Shown: in pieces, positions 1 to 19,000 of the stretch | Layout: each line of letters opens with the position of its first letter | Position numbering within the stretch: position 1 is the stretch's first letter | Source of the DNA: Chamaecrista fasciculata | Lineage: Eukaryota > Streptophyta > Magnoliopsida > Fabales > Fabaceae | DNA length: 64,000 nt | Direction: 5' to 3' | NCBI GenBank assembly: GCA_003254925.1 | Contig: QANZ01019123.1 | Span: forward strand, 115,757 to 179,756 | Position numbers and translations under genes: made by a program | Notes under the pieces: model-generated | What the model was told of the DNA's origin: nothing | The model's database searches: none | The model's input: only the letters and a program-made list of their open reading frames with translations

Positions 1-338
1 ATCAACTGTTTAATGAGCTTATTCCCTCTAATGAGCCCTTTTGAATTTAAAGTAATATATTCTAAATTCTGGAAAACATTTCTCTGGATAATTTCTCTAA
101 ATCCTGTTTTATCTCTTTCTAAGGTAACATTCAAAGACCAAAGCATAAAGAAGGGTTTTGGTTCCAATCGCGCGATTCAAAAATCAAACAAACCCAAAAC
201 AAAGATAGATCTCGGCCCTGATCATTAAGATTGCCAAAACCAACTCAAAATCCAAACTTTCAAATCAATGTTTACGAATTAAGAGACAAATTAGACAGAA
301 AAAGAAAAAACAAAACAGAAAGGAGAGATTAAGAATTT

Positions 339-441
339 ACCTTCTAGGGTTCCTGGTTCTGGGTGAAGAACTTGGGGGGTTCTAATGAATACGTCTTCTG
401 TCGTTGGCGTTTTTCAATCCTTTGGATGAGAAGTTTATATA
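339..441 (-). promoter_or_regulatory. TATA box, 5' UTR exon and splice donor of a minus-strand gene that continues off the left edge
   Basis: Read on the minus strand, a TATATAAA box lies at 434-441. About 30 bases later begins a stretch with no ATG, which ends at 341 in a telo-box-like AACCCTAG followed by AAG and a GTAAAT splice donor (340-339). This is the layout of a plant housekeeping gene with a non-coding first exon. The telo-box is common in ribosomal-protein and translation genes, but that is only a hint. No coding exon of this gene is visible between 1 and 338, so the product is unknown. The first exon and donor are seen directly; the gene itself is inferred. Confidence 0.5.
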
Positions 442-541
442 GATGGAAGAGACCGAGAAGTTTTGGTGATTTTGGATTTGCGAGACTTTTTGTTTGATTT
501 GAAGTTAGATACGCGAATTTTTGGGTGCAAAGATATTTACA

Positions 542-1449
542 CGGAATGTACTAGGTGGGTTTTTACCAAAAAGAAAATGTACTAGGAATTTGTAGTAAAT
601 GAGTTATGATTAGTTAGATTTGTGGATTGAAGTGATTAATGGCTTTTAGCTTAGGGAATTTGTAATTTAATTTTAAAAAATAAAATATTAGCATATCTCA
701 TCTTAAAAAATTGAAATTTAAAATTTAAATTTTAAAAGATTTAAATAATATGTTTTTTTAAGATATAAAAAAGATTGATAAGCATATAATATGATTCTTT
801 TAAACAATATTATGTTTTTGTTTATATTACTTAAAAGTAGTTTTTAAGTTTAGTTTTAAAAATATGTTTTGAAAGATAAAAATAAAATAAAATCTGGTTG
901 ACAAAATGTATTTTAAGAATTATTTATAAATTAAGAAAAAAAATATATTTAAGAAATATTTTAAAACTGAATTTTAAATGAGTTTGTATTCAATAACAAT
1001 TGTGTCATTCTTTTATTTTTTTTTCAAGAAAATTTAATTTTGAAAAAGGACTAATAAATTATTCAAAAAACAGAAAGAAAGGGGACTAATAAAATGTCTA
1101 TAATTCAGGCCAAAAAAAATTAATAAATAAAATGTCTATAAGATAGAAAAATGTTATGATCTAAATATATATTGCTGTCTCATAATACTAAATCTTAATA
1201 TACTTTTGAACTTGAAATTCTTTTAAGAAATTTGAAAAACAAAATAGATAACTAAAATGTGGCAAAATAAATAAGATTATTCATTCTACCAAAAAAAAAA
1301 GATTATTCAAAATTTAAAAAATAATTCCCTACGCTAATAACTCTACTCCTCAATTTCTCTAAAAGATTTCAAAAAACAAATAAGATTGTTCTATTTAGAT
1401 TTATTTTTCAAAATTTTGAAAAAAAATTGTAGCAACCAATTGGCTAACG
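542..1449. other. AT-rich intergenic DNA
   Basis: Long A and T runs and short low-complexity blocks fill this stretch. I see no open frame with protein-like composition, no RNA gene and no delimitable repeat. It ends at a single N (1450) that probably marks a collapsed assembly gap. Confidence 0.5.
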
Positions 1450-1477
1450 NCAACCACAAAATATACAAAGAGTGGTA

Positions 1478-1648
1478 CTGACAGCGACCAATCTGGTGGG
1501 GAAGAAGAGACTTCAAGCAGAAGGCGCCGACGAAGTCGATGGAATCGTCAGCCACAGTCAAACGACCAAAGCGGCAGCGACGACGAATTGGGAAGCGGAA
1601 CGAGGAAGAGGAAGTTCCGTTGGGCTGACGAGGAAAAGGAAGTACCAC
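1478..1648 (+). pseudogene. Captured exon fragment resembling splicing factor 1 (branch-point-binding protein)
   Basis: In the frame beginning GGT ACT GAC at 1473 the translation is acidic and then strongly basic: a GGEEE stretch, [16 protein letters not shown], an acidic linker, then [16 protein letters not shown]. The two R/K-rich SRW and RWADEE motifs are the hallmark of the N-terminal part of plant splicing factor 1 (the SF1/BBP homologue), where RRRRSRW and RKRKSRWADDEPKP occur in this order. Only about 55 residues remain, with no start codon, no KH domain and no zinc knuckles. The piece is much more GC-rich than its surroundings and is bracketed by a 29-bp inverted repeat (1451-1479 and 1641-1669). 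A MULE-type terminus follows at about 1795-1972. It is read as a gene fragment carried by a transposon. The family call rests on motif memory, not on a search. Confidence 0.55.
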
Positions 1649-1699
1649 TCTTTGTATATATTGTGGTTGAGTACAGATAAGTTTTAATATGTTGTATAT

Positions 1700-1972
1700 A
1701 GATCCTATTTTCAGTCCATTTCATCTTATTTTGCCACATCATGATCCTAATCACTATGCCATGTCATACTTAACGGCTAAATATGGATGGAATTCACCAA
1801 GGGACTAACGGTGGAACCTTTTGAGAAGTTATGGGACCAAAATTGCAACAAAAAAAGTTATGGGACCAAAATGAAACCTTTGTCATAGTTATGGGACCAA
1901 AATTGCAACGAAAAAGTTATGGGACCAAAATGAAACCTTTGTCATAGTTTTGGGACCAAAAGTGCACTTAAG
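1700..1972. mobile_element. Right terminal region of a MULE-type element (left end lost in or near the gap at 1450)
   Basis: This AT-rich arm contains repeated 'gggaccaaaa' blocks and ends in GTGCACTTAAGCC. The same architecture (GGC-like terminus, 'tttggtcccata' repeats, an inner part resembling 'gccacatca...taacgg') forms the TIRs of the complete MULEs at 25742-26886 and 54324-54738. No matching left terminus is visible upstream, and the N at 1450 falls where it would be expected. The SF1-like fragment probably belongs to this element. Confidence 0.5.
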
Positions 1973-2232
1973 CCAAATTTAAAACTTAAATGAGATTTGA
2001 TCAAGTGCTTCACAGAAAATTCTAAAATTGCTAATTAGGGTTTTTGAAATTGAAGAGGAATGAAATAAAGTGAATCCCCTTCTCGCTTTTGGCTTCTACT
2101 CTGATTTTCTCAAATTGAACCAGCACAAGCTGCTACTACAACGCACGTAGAGATTTTCGTTTTCCCATCGTATCGAAGGATCTAATCCTTCATTCGTGCT
2201 GATTTTTGTGTGTTGATTTTGCTTTGAAGACG

Positions 2233-3490
2233 ATGGGAAGGGGAAAATTCAAGAGCAAGCCCACTGGTCGGCGCCAGTTCTCTACGCCCGAAGATATTGG
2301 TAAACATTACTAATTCGCCATTTTCCCTTTGATTTCCGAGAAAATTATACGTTTGAGCTATTATGTTTTATGGTTTTTGGGCATATTTTTGCTCGTTACT
2401 GTAATCCAACAGCTTTTATCGAATGTAAAATTGCGATGATGCGTATTTCTATTTTGTTGCAAAATATGAAATCGAATCGAACTAAAACGAAGCAGTGAAG
2501 TAGTAAATCAATATGATGTCCCGCGCATGTTTTCTTTTGGAGAGCTGTTTTTTATAAGATGATAGTATTAGATCTGATTCATCTGAAAGGACAGCGAACT
2601 TGGAAACTGTAAATATTTATAAGTAGATTTATGCCATTTAAGTGAAACTACAAGCTGCGCGACATTTAAAGGGGGGACGTTAACTGAGATGAACAAATTC
2701 ACAAGGAGTCCTTCCTGAACTTGAAGAAAAATGTATTTACCTTATGATGTCATTTGTCAGATTAGTGAGCAGTGAAACACGAGTGCCCTGGGATTTTGCT
2801 AATACATATTAGAAGGAAAAAAAAAAGCGATGTGTTTTATTGATGAATTTGATTTTCTTTTTGGACTAGCTTATTTATATTTTAAAAGGTGGAAAAGTAC
2901 TTGGGAGAAATGGCTGGAATTTGTGACATGAAACTAAGAAAAATAGCAGCTAAGATACTCGAGGCCATTTATTAACTGGCTTTCAAATATTGTTGCTAGG
3001 GTCAATAATTTTTACACCTGTGTTCTCTTGCCTTCCTTTCTAAACAAGAGCAACTAATGCTAAGTTCTCTCTAGATTCTTGTTGCATCTCCTTCTTAGTT
3101 TTCCTTTATTCAAACTAATCAATTTAAGTACACTGGACGAATGAAAATATGGGAAAGATCATTTATATGGCCATGTTATTTTGTTCTTCTATCTGTTACT
3201 TGCTGTAGGTCCACTGTCAAATTATTATGTAGAAGGCCTGCTTATTTTACAAGTTGATTCTCCAGTTTCAAAACTTAACTGGAATTTGTAAAAAAGTTTC
3301 TTGTTGATTTCCTTTATGCTTCCTTTTCTCTTGGGGAAAAGTTAGAAGAGAACAAGACTTACTAAAAAATGAAAAGATGATATTTCTCGGTGGTGCAAAA
3401 AACTAAGTTGGAAATTTGATGTTGTTTGAATACTGCAGCTGCTGGTACATCTAACCGTCCCCGGACTTTTAGAAAGGTTTTCTTCTTCTC

Positions 3491-3549
<59 letters not shown>

Positions 3550-4874
3550 ATCTGCACACACCTAATCACTTACTCACATTGTAACTCTGTCTATTTGAAT
3601 TTTGAAGTTCTTATGGTGGAAATCCTTTTTTATTTTTTTTGTTTTTCAAAAAAGAAGTCCATTTTTATCTATACAAGGTTTATTCTAACTTATCCTCAAT
3701 CTTCTGCATGTTTTTACAATTCCATTTTATTTAATGTGGTAATCATCTTTTATCTTTTTAGAAAGAGGAGGAGGCTGAGGAGGAATTTGAGGCAGCATCT
3801 GGTGAAGAATCTGGGGAAGAATCTGATGAAGAAACTACAGTTAGTATATTACAATCAATTATTATTATGGAGAGGATTCTTTTGTCATTCACTCATTTGA
3901 CTTGTTTCTATGATTTTCCCCCATTGGTATGCAATTGACTGTCTTGTTCCTTTATCATGTCAGCAAAAGGCTAAAGGTACTCAGGGTGTTATTGAGATTG
4001 AAAATCCTAATCTGGTAAAGCCAAAGACCTTGAAAGCTAGAGATATTGATGTAAGTTTAACCTTCAATTTGATTTTGTCGTTACGCAGAAGATGTTGTAG
4101 TCATTAATTTATATGCAAGAGTAATTCTATTTTCTTCTTGATGTAGGTTGGGAAAACAACTGAGCTTTCACGGCGTGAAAGGTTCGTTGGTTGTTACTTA
4201 TTGTTTGCTTTGTTTTTGCAATTATTAATTAGCATTGACCTAAACAGCGAATCACTTACTATTAGTGTGGGACATCAGATACATTTTATCTAATTCTTTC
4301 AGTTCTATATATGGGGTTAAAAAAATTGATAGTGAAGCTTGTTATTAGCAGGTTGTCCTAATGCTTTTGAAATTTTGTCACCTGTTATCAGAGAGGAGCT
4401 GGAGAAACAGAGAGCCCATGAGCGTTATATGAGGTTGCAAGAGCAAGGAAAAACAGAGCAAGCAAGGAAAGATTTAGGTAACAGGAGAGCTTCTTTCAAT
4501 AATTTCTTTTGTATATCTGTTTCCTTCCTAGAGTGTGATATTTTCGCTTATGTAAATCTATTGATTGTTTGCAAATTAGTAAGAATTCACAGGAATGAAA
4601 TTTTCTTCTATCCTAGTTTTTTAAGATCTTGTGTTATGAGGAAAATTTTTGGATAAATAATTTTTTTTTTGTTCCTATGTCATACAGAGCGTTTAGCTCT
4701 TATACGTCAAGAAAGGGCAGAAGCCGCCAAAAAGCGAGAAGAAGAAAAAGCTGGTACGTTCTAAACATTGTTTGGTCTGCCTGATTTTTACTCTTTGATA
4801 TGTAGCGCCTGGAACTGATGAATAAATTAACTATTTCAGCAAAAGAACAAAAGAAGGCTGAAGCGCGCAAGTGA
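2233..4874 (+). CDS. 28 kDa heat- and acid-stable phosphoprotein (PP28/PDAP1 family), 8 exons
   Basis: Exons are 2233-2299, 3439-3476, 3762-3839, 3964-4050, 4147-4181, 4392-4477, 4688-4753 and 4840-4874. All have GT-AG borders and phases that join into one 163-residue frame. The protein begins MGRGKFKSKPTGRRQFSTPEDI, then has a glutamate-rich acidic stretch (residues about 36-65), a central IEIENPNLVKPKTLKARD motif typical of the casein-kinase-substrate phosphoprotein PP28 domain, and a long charged, probably helical C-terminus (RREREELEKQRAHERYMRLQEQGKT onward). Family members are small, highly charged, heat-stable phosphoproteins with proposed RNA or translation roles; the plant function is poorly known. 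The ATG is the first in a 5' leader starting near 2050. Intron 2 carries a long (CT)n tract. The first ATG, MGRGK start and full-length C-terminus indicate an intact gene. Confidence 0.93.
3493..3544. repeat. (CT)n microsatellite in intron 2 of the PP28-like gene
   Basis: An almost uninterrupted CT dinucleotide tract of about 26 units lies 17 bases after the exon 2 donor. It is likely to be length-polymorphic. The Arg-Glu frame on the opposite strand is an artefact of this tract. Confidence 0.95.
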
Positions 4875-7800
4875 ACTTCATGGAAAATGGCCATGTGAAC
4901 TAGTTTTCTTCAATTAGTAAGAGGAATATGTGCTTTCTCACTATAGTTTCACTTTATGTCCATTTAGTGTTTTGATGAATATTCACCATCCCAAGTTGTT
5001 AACATGAAATTCAATTATTCCTTCCTCTCGCTGGCTTGGTATCTTGATCATATAATTATTAATGGTTACATCTTGCAAAGGGAATGTAGTTTGATTTCTC
5101 TCGCTTCTGCAGTCTTCTGCATTTCTTTTGTTGTTTATCAGTATTTTTACAGTTGTGTTTATTTTTTGCTAAACTGGCAAAACTTGTATGGAAATAACTA
5201 ACTTGATTGGTATTGAATCAGCACGAAGGTTTAGTTAAATATTTATACACGTACACATTTTCCAATGTGGAAATTGAAGCTTCACATAGAATGGTGGGAC
5301 TTTTGCTGGGTAAGATCTCACCCCACCACAAATTAGAATTGATTACACATATGATGCTTTCCTTTAGAGAGAGAGAGGAATTAACTTGCCATAATGCCAT
5401 TTATTGTTTGTGTCCAAGTGCTAGAATTGACAATAACGAACACTTATGTATTCGGCAAATGCATTACATAAAACAATGCGTATGATAATTAGTTTGGCAT
5501 TTATTTTAATTTTTTGGGTAAACCATGGATCGAAGTGGGGTCCTTAGTTTGCCATTTATTTTGTTCACTAAGAAAATGTGAAAAAAAAAACTATATTGTC
5601 AACAAAAATATTTTCTTTTTGGTCAGAACAAAAATATTTTCCAATTATCCTTTTCTGTCAGAATAAGTTGGGCCTAACTCAATTGAGAGAATAAATTTTC
5701 TTATTATACTCCTAAACCTTATTTGTTGAAGAGGTTAGCATTGGTGTTATTTATATCTTGATAAATAGAAAGTGTATTATTATTTAAAACTAAATATAAT
5801 TATAGTTTAATCAGAATTTTATAATTCTTTATATAAATATTGAAAATTATAGTAACTAAATATTTAATAATAGGTGTTGAGAGTAAACTCATGCTTTGCA
5901 TTTTATTTTCCATTGGTAATACTTCAGTCAACATTCGTTTGAAATATTAGGAAGCCTTTGTATGTATTCAAAAGTCCAAACCTCCTCATTTTAGAACTAA
6001 ATATTTAAATTCAAGTGATTTAAACTTGTAGCAAAGAATCTGGGTAAGTGCTGCAAAAGCCATAAAGAACAAAAAGAAAAAGAAAACAACGATTCTATGC
6101 CATATAAAACAATAATTGTATGCCCTTATTAATTATGCCATATAAAACAATCTTGGAAAGGCATAAAAACTCTTGGAGTGTAATTAAGAGATATGTGGAT
6201 ATGATTGCTTATTATTGAATTAGTTTTTAAGAGATTATTAATCATATCAATAATGTTAAACTAATTTTTCAAAACATACAAATGAATCTGATAAATTTTG
6301 AACTCGGATATTTTATTCTTAAAGATATAGGCCTCATTAATATTATTGAGATTTGAGACAAAACTAAGGGATAATCGAAATGACATATGCCTTTTTCATG
6401 AACAGAATTTTAAAAGAAAATTATATTCTATTTAATATTGTAGTAGGTAGATTGTGGGGATCGAATACTCATAAAAATATTTAGGGTCAATACATGGATA
6501 AATATTTGCCACTACTATAGTAGGCCATGGAATTGGATTATTTAAAATTCTTGTTAATAAAATCTAAATTATCTTAAGTCATCAAAGTTATCAATTTAAT
6601 TCGCAGCTCACATTTGTCAATTTCATGTATGTCTAGATAATTTAAAAGTCGAACCAAACCCAACACCAACATCACCCTAAAGTTTCTTTTTTGTCATCTT
6701 CTTGAGCATATTTGGAAATTAAGAAGAAAAGTAATGAGAATATAACAAAGGAGTTAAAGGATTTTAATTTCTTGTACTCCCCTGATTTAAATAAGAATAC
6801 CTCTTCTGGCCAAAAAAAAAAAAATAAGAATACCTCTTTTAAAATATTATGAGCCTCTTGAATTTGTAAAAGAAGCCGATGATATAAGATTAACTATTAA
6901 TAATTTATTACTCTATCCTTTATTTTTCAAGTTCTTTTAAAAAAATGTAATTAATCTATTAGTCCTTACAGTTTACATTAATTTTCATTTGAGTCCCCAT
7001 ACTTTTATATTATTTCTGATGAAGAAAAAGTCTACATATCTCTTGTGCAAATAAATTTTGATGCAATATTTTATAAAATTTTATTTATTTGAATTCTAAT
7101 TAGATATTGAATAAGTCTAATTAATTACTAAGTTGTTGTTGGCGGCTGCATCTCTTTGCTTGCAGGCTTATTAGAAATGAGAAGTTTTTATGCATATGAT
7201 TATGGTCAGATAATATAAAAATTAATAATAATTCTTGAAAATAAGCATGCAGTAGATTCTACTACAAATCTTAAAAAAATGTTCTCAAGAACTTTTACTT
7301 TCCTTGTATTACTTAAAATATGCAATATACCTAAAAAAATAATAAGAAGACTAATAATGTGAACTCATCAATTTGAATTTTTCAATTATTAGTTATTGGG
7401 AGTTAATTACTTTTGGGACACGATTATTCTGGCAAATTTCATAATATTAAACTGAACTGCATGAACAAATTTCCCCACATACACATGAAAAAGTAAATTG
7501 TTAATTAAATAATTGTTGTTGATCATGGTAAGAAGTGGTCTAATGAGACAGAGAGATGTTTGAATAATTGACCTTACTAAAGTTTCAAATTATGTAACGA
7601 TTTTTTTTTTTTAAAAAAAAACTGTTGCTATTAGCTACCAAGTTAGAAGGTTGATAATACACTTAGTTTATTTTAATTTTACTGACATGATATCTTATGT
7701 CATATTTTAATTACATTAAAAATTTAATAAATACTTAAAAAAGCAATAAAAAAAAAGTCACATCCCTCAAGGAATCTCTCGTTCTCTCTAGTCCTTATTC

Positions 7801-8599
7801 GGAGTACAATGGCAAATGGCAGAACAGGAAGTGCAAGTTCCAGCATTAACGACAATTCAATTGAACGGTTGCAAATAACTGCCATCATATTATAATAAAG
7901 CGGTTTTGAACCGTGGCAAAATCCGACTCCATTTTCTTTTTTGATCCTCTCTAGTATAAAGAAGGTGGGTCTTATAAAGAAGGTGGGTCTTATTGACATT
8001 TTCTCTCTCTAATCTATTTCTATCTCTCTATGCGCTTCACTTAAAGTGCACCATAGAAGATCTTATCTCGAATATAACGATGTTCACAAACCACCCGTAA
8101 ACTAAAAATGTGATTTAAAATTAGATATTACAACGATTTTTATGCGCCGTTATATCAAAATCGTTGTATAAAAATCGTTGATATTTAATTAAAGGATATA
8201 TATAATACTTAAATGATATTATCGTACGACTTCTCTATTGAATGTTTCAGTAGGTACGACAAAGACTTCGTCTGAACTCTGGGCCACCATTTTTGAAATA
8301 CAATAAATTTCATTTTTAATATATTGATGTCAAGTGGCCAATGTGACAATATTTTTTTCAGGCCAATTCTCATCTTCATCCATAAGAAATGGGAATGCAA
8401 AAGTCATAGACTTTGTAAAATAAACGTAGTAGTTAGCCATTTTGATTTAATTTCATCACGCCATAGCCTCATTTCTTCCTTCTCTTCAAAAGATTTTGGA
8501 CTTTTTCTCTGCTTTGGTTTTTCTTCCATCAATGGTATTACAATTTTTGTTGGCTTACAAATGAAACTTGAGAGAGATTTGATTCCAAAATTTCTAATA
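4875..8599. other. Intergenic region between the PP28-like gene and the receptor kinase gene
   Basis: The first few hundred bases are the likely 3' UTR of the PP28-like gene. The remainder is AT-rich, with no protein-like open frame. Two small structures stand out. An 18-bp unit (taaagaaggtgggtctta) is repeated in tandem at 7957-7992. At about 8128-8187, 'caacgattttt' occurs in both orientations, like the subterminal repeats of CACTA (En/Spm) transposons. The region 8320-8599 is the probable promoter and 5' UTR of the kinase gene; no clear TATA box was identified. Confidence 0.5.
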
Positions 8600-16737
<8,138 letters not shown>

Positions 16738-17235
16738 GTCTGTTTTTTTGGTAAATTTTTTTCTTTTCAATTTGAATGAATTTGTAAGGCTTTTGTGTGT
16801 AAGTTTACGAGAAAAAAAAGTGTACTTAAATGTTCTAGGGGTGAATTTTTTGTTTTCTTTTTTCAAATTTTACTGATTGTTAATGTTTAAGAATTTGATT
16901 GCTGTATGTAAGATTTAGAAAAAGGGCGCATTGCAATTTTGTAAATAATTCTTGATAGTTTGGTTCACCCTTGTTGTGTAGATATTAGCTAGTCTTGAAG
17001 TTGATAGGTGATGCAAAATCAAATGTTTTAAATGTGAAGAAAACTACATTCATTCTCTGTTTGATATATCATATATATATATATATAGTGCAAAGCAAGC
17101 CAAGACACATCTGAGCTCATAATTTTGATTGCAAAATTTTTTTACAGAATAAAATTGAATGAAGTTTTGAAAGAGACAAATATAAGAAAACGTGTAAAGT
17201 GCTAATATAAGGTTATAATCATAATAAATTCTAGA

Positions 17236-17441
17236 CCAACAAAGGTTGATCCAGTTAATAAGAAGTCAACTCATAACCCACAAGGTCGTGAGTTCAAATC
17301 CCGCTGCCGATGTGAGGTCTTGTTGGTAGGCGATCTGAAAGTACCTCTGTAAACACTCATAGAGCCTGGAGGCATGTTTTAGCCTTAGTAAGCCCCAAGG
17401 GCCCAATTCACTTCAACTTTTTCACCAAAAAAAAAAAATCT
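17236..17441 (+). mobile_element. tRNA-derived SINE-like element with A-rich tail
   Basis: A box-B-like sequence, GGTCGTGAGTTCAAATCCC (17284-17302), is preceded by 'gatccagttaataagaagtc', which corresponds to a tRNA D-arm/box A region, and followed by a tRNA-unrelated body ending in a 12-A tail (17429-17440). A related copy lies at about 42970-43131. This is the structure of a Pol III SINE. Target-site duplications were not clear. Confidence 0.55.
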
Positions 17442-17707
17442 CAAACTTTATAAACCAAAAAAGTTATTTTTAATATTTAAAAAATATAATAATAAGACTT
17501 GAGAGTCACTAAAAAAAATATGTATGATACTTTACAATTTGTTATTGACTTATTGTGAAACTTTTTAATAGATTTTGAACATTCTAATAAGCTAGGGAAA
17601 AAATAAAATTAAATATGAAAATTGTATAAAACTTATTATATTATTGTTAGATTATTTTTAAATACATATAAAATAATTTCATATAATATTCTTTTTTATT
17701 ATAATTT

Positions 17708-18240
17708 CAATTCCGAAACGTGGCAATCCAAGGGGAAGAAAAGAATATATGGATTGCCACGTTTCGGAAATGAAATTATTAATGTACAAATTTGATCCCA
17801 TACCTTTTACTCAGTTTTCAATTTGGTCCTATATCTTTTTTGTTGCACTTTTGGTCCCATATCTTTGGTTCAGTTCCCAATTTGGTCCCATATCATTTTT
17901 TGTTGCAGATTTGGTCCCATATTTTAAGGTCAATCGCAGAATTGGTCCTATATCTTTGAGTCAGATGTAGAAGTGGTCTCCTATCTTTGCAAAAGGATCA
18001 ACTAACGGTTCATACTTTGCAAATATATGAGACTAATTCTGCAACTTGACCAAAAGATATGAGACCAAATTGGGACCTTTTGCAAAGATATGGGATTAAA
18101 AGTGTAACAAAAAAATACATAGAACCAAATTGGGAACTCAGCAAAAGATATGAGACCAAATTTTTACTTTCACCTAAAAGTAATCTTCATTCATCCAATT
18201 CCGAAACGTGGCAATCCATATATTCTTTTCTTCCCCTTGG
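17708..18240. repeat. Duplicated and inverted promoter segment flanking a MULE-like insertion
   Basis: The 42-bp segment at 18199-18240, just upstream of the gene at 18292, occurs as a perfect reverse complement at 17728-17769. Its first 23 bases (CAATTCCGAAACGTGGCAATCCA, 18196-18218) also occur in direct orientation at 17708-17730. Between the inverted copies lies a roughly 420-bp segment rich in 'tttggtcccatatcttt' and, in reverse, 'agatatgagaccaaa'. That segment looks like a MULE-type MITE (about 17782-18173), with a related diverged copy at about 41910-42280. Two 42-bp arms could pair into a long-looped hairpin within the promoter. Confidence 0.8.
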
Positions 18241-18291
18241 ATGCTACTGAAAATGTTGTGTTGTTGTGAACTCTGAACTCTGGTTACTACC

Positions 18292-18699
18292 ATGGCTGAT
18301 ACTAATCCCAAAAACCATTCTCCTCCTCCTTCTTCTTCTTCTTCTTCTTCTTCTTCTTCTTCTTCTTCTTCTTCCTCTTCAAGTAAGCTTCCCACTGATA
18401 TCAGCAATACCCATTCCACAAATCATCACGGCGGTCACAATTTCTCAGCTCACAAAGCTAATTTCCCGAACCCACCTGACGCCGTGAATCCCGACGCCGC
18501 GACTCTCAGAGATCAATGGAGGTACGCCATCAAACAGTACAGCAGATGGTACTCTCATGCTTGGGGCACCGCTATTCTCGCCGGCGCCGCCTTCTTCGCC
18601 CTCGGTTGGGTCATTAAGGGCGGCAATCCCTTGCCCTCCTTCCGCTCCCAGGAATCTTCGCCTCCGGCTTCCTCCGATTCCGATAAATCTCGCCAGTAA
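18292..18699 (+). CDS. Small plant-specific membrane protein with poly-serine N-terminus, single exon
   Basis: The 135-residue frame starts at ATG 18292 (MADTNPKNHSPPPS) and runs through a serine tract of about 19 residues encoded by a TTC/TCT-type microsatellite. A His/Asn-rich linker follows, then a conserved-looking block (DAATLRDQWRYAIKQYSRWY, then SHAWGTAILAGAAFFALGWVIKG). The AWGTAILAGAAFFALGWVI segment is one predicted membrane helix at about residues 84-103. The tail is short and Ser/Pro-rich. I recall proteins of this kind as unnamed plant transmembrane proteins; no function is known to me. The good GC content, the compact frame and the amphipathic block before the helix support a real gene. 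The promoter is disturbed by the inverted repeat just upstream. Confidence 0.78.
   Translation: MADTNPKNHSPPPSSSSSSSSSSSSSSSSSSKLPTDISNTHSTNHHGGHNFSAHKANFPNPPDAVNPDAATLRDQWRYAIKQYSRWYSHAWGTAILAGAAFFALGWVIKGGNPLPSFRSQESSPPASSDSDKSRQ
18325..18378. repeat. (TTC)n microsatellite encoding the poly-serine tract
   Basis: A run of about 17 TCT/TCC codons lies inside the coding frame of the small membrane protein gene. Length changes here would be in-frame and alter only the serine tract. Leu-rich and Glu-rich frames in other phases are artefacts of it. Confidence 0.9.
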
Positions 18700-19000
18700 T
18701 CGAAACACGGTGACCATTTTCTGCTTTTTCTTTGATTTGATTTCCTGTGGTTGCTGCATTGGATTTTGATTGAAAGTGATATTGCAGTGTTTGTTATCTA
18801 TTCTATTAGGTTTTGGGACTTTAGAAAGAGCTTGAATTGGTTTTTCGATTGTGGAGTAGTACTGTAGTAGTATACAAGTTTATTGTTGTGATTCAGTTAG
18901 AAGGCCTTTTGGTGTAACTTGTTGCCCATAAGGTCATCATCTTGTGGATGAGTGTTGTTGAGTCTAATAGTCAAAAATCAAGATAGGAATGAAGGAGGGC
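18700..19000. other. 3' flank of the small membrane protein gene
   Basis: Mixed-composition, T-rich sequence consistent with a 3' UTR. No other gene is seen in it. Confidence 0.4.

Noticed and set aside
3342-3569. Arg-Glu repeat protein on the minus strand
   Set aside because: It is a reading of the (CT)n microsatellite in an intron of the PP28-like gene.
5207-5485. 92-codon frame after the PP28-like gene
   Set aside because: No family resemblance and low-complexity context; probably 3' flank.
8128-8187. Complete CACTA transposon
   Set aside because: Only the 'caacgattttt' type subterminal motif is seen. No CACTA terminus or 3-bp TSD could be placed.
17284-17302. Possible tRNA gene (box B match)
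   Set aside because: No acceptor stem, anticodon arm or box A at proper spacing folds around it. An A tail follows and a diverged second copy exists, which fits a SINE.
18266-18487. Poly-leucine protein and, on the other strand, poly-glutamate protein
   Set aside because: Both are other-frame readings of the TTC tract that encodes poly-Ser in the real gene.
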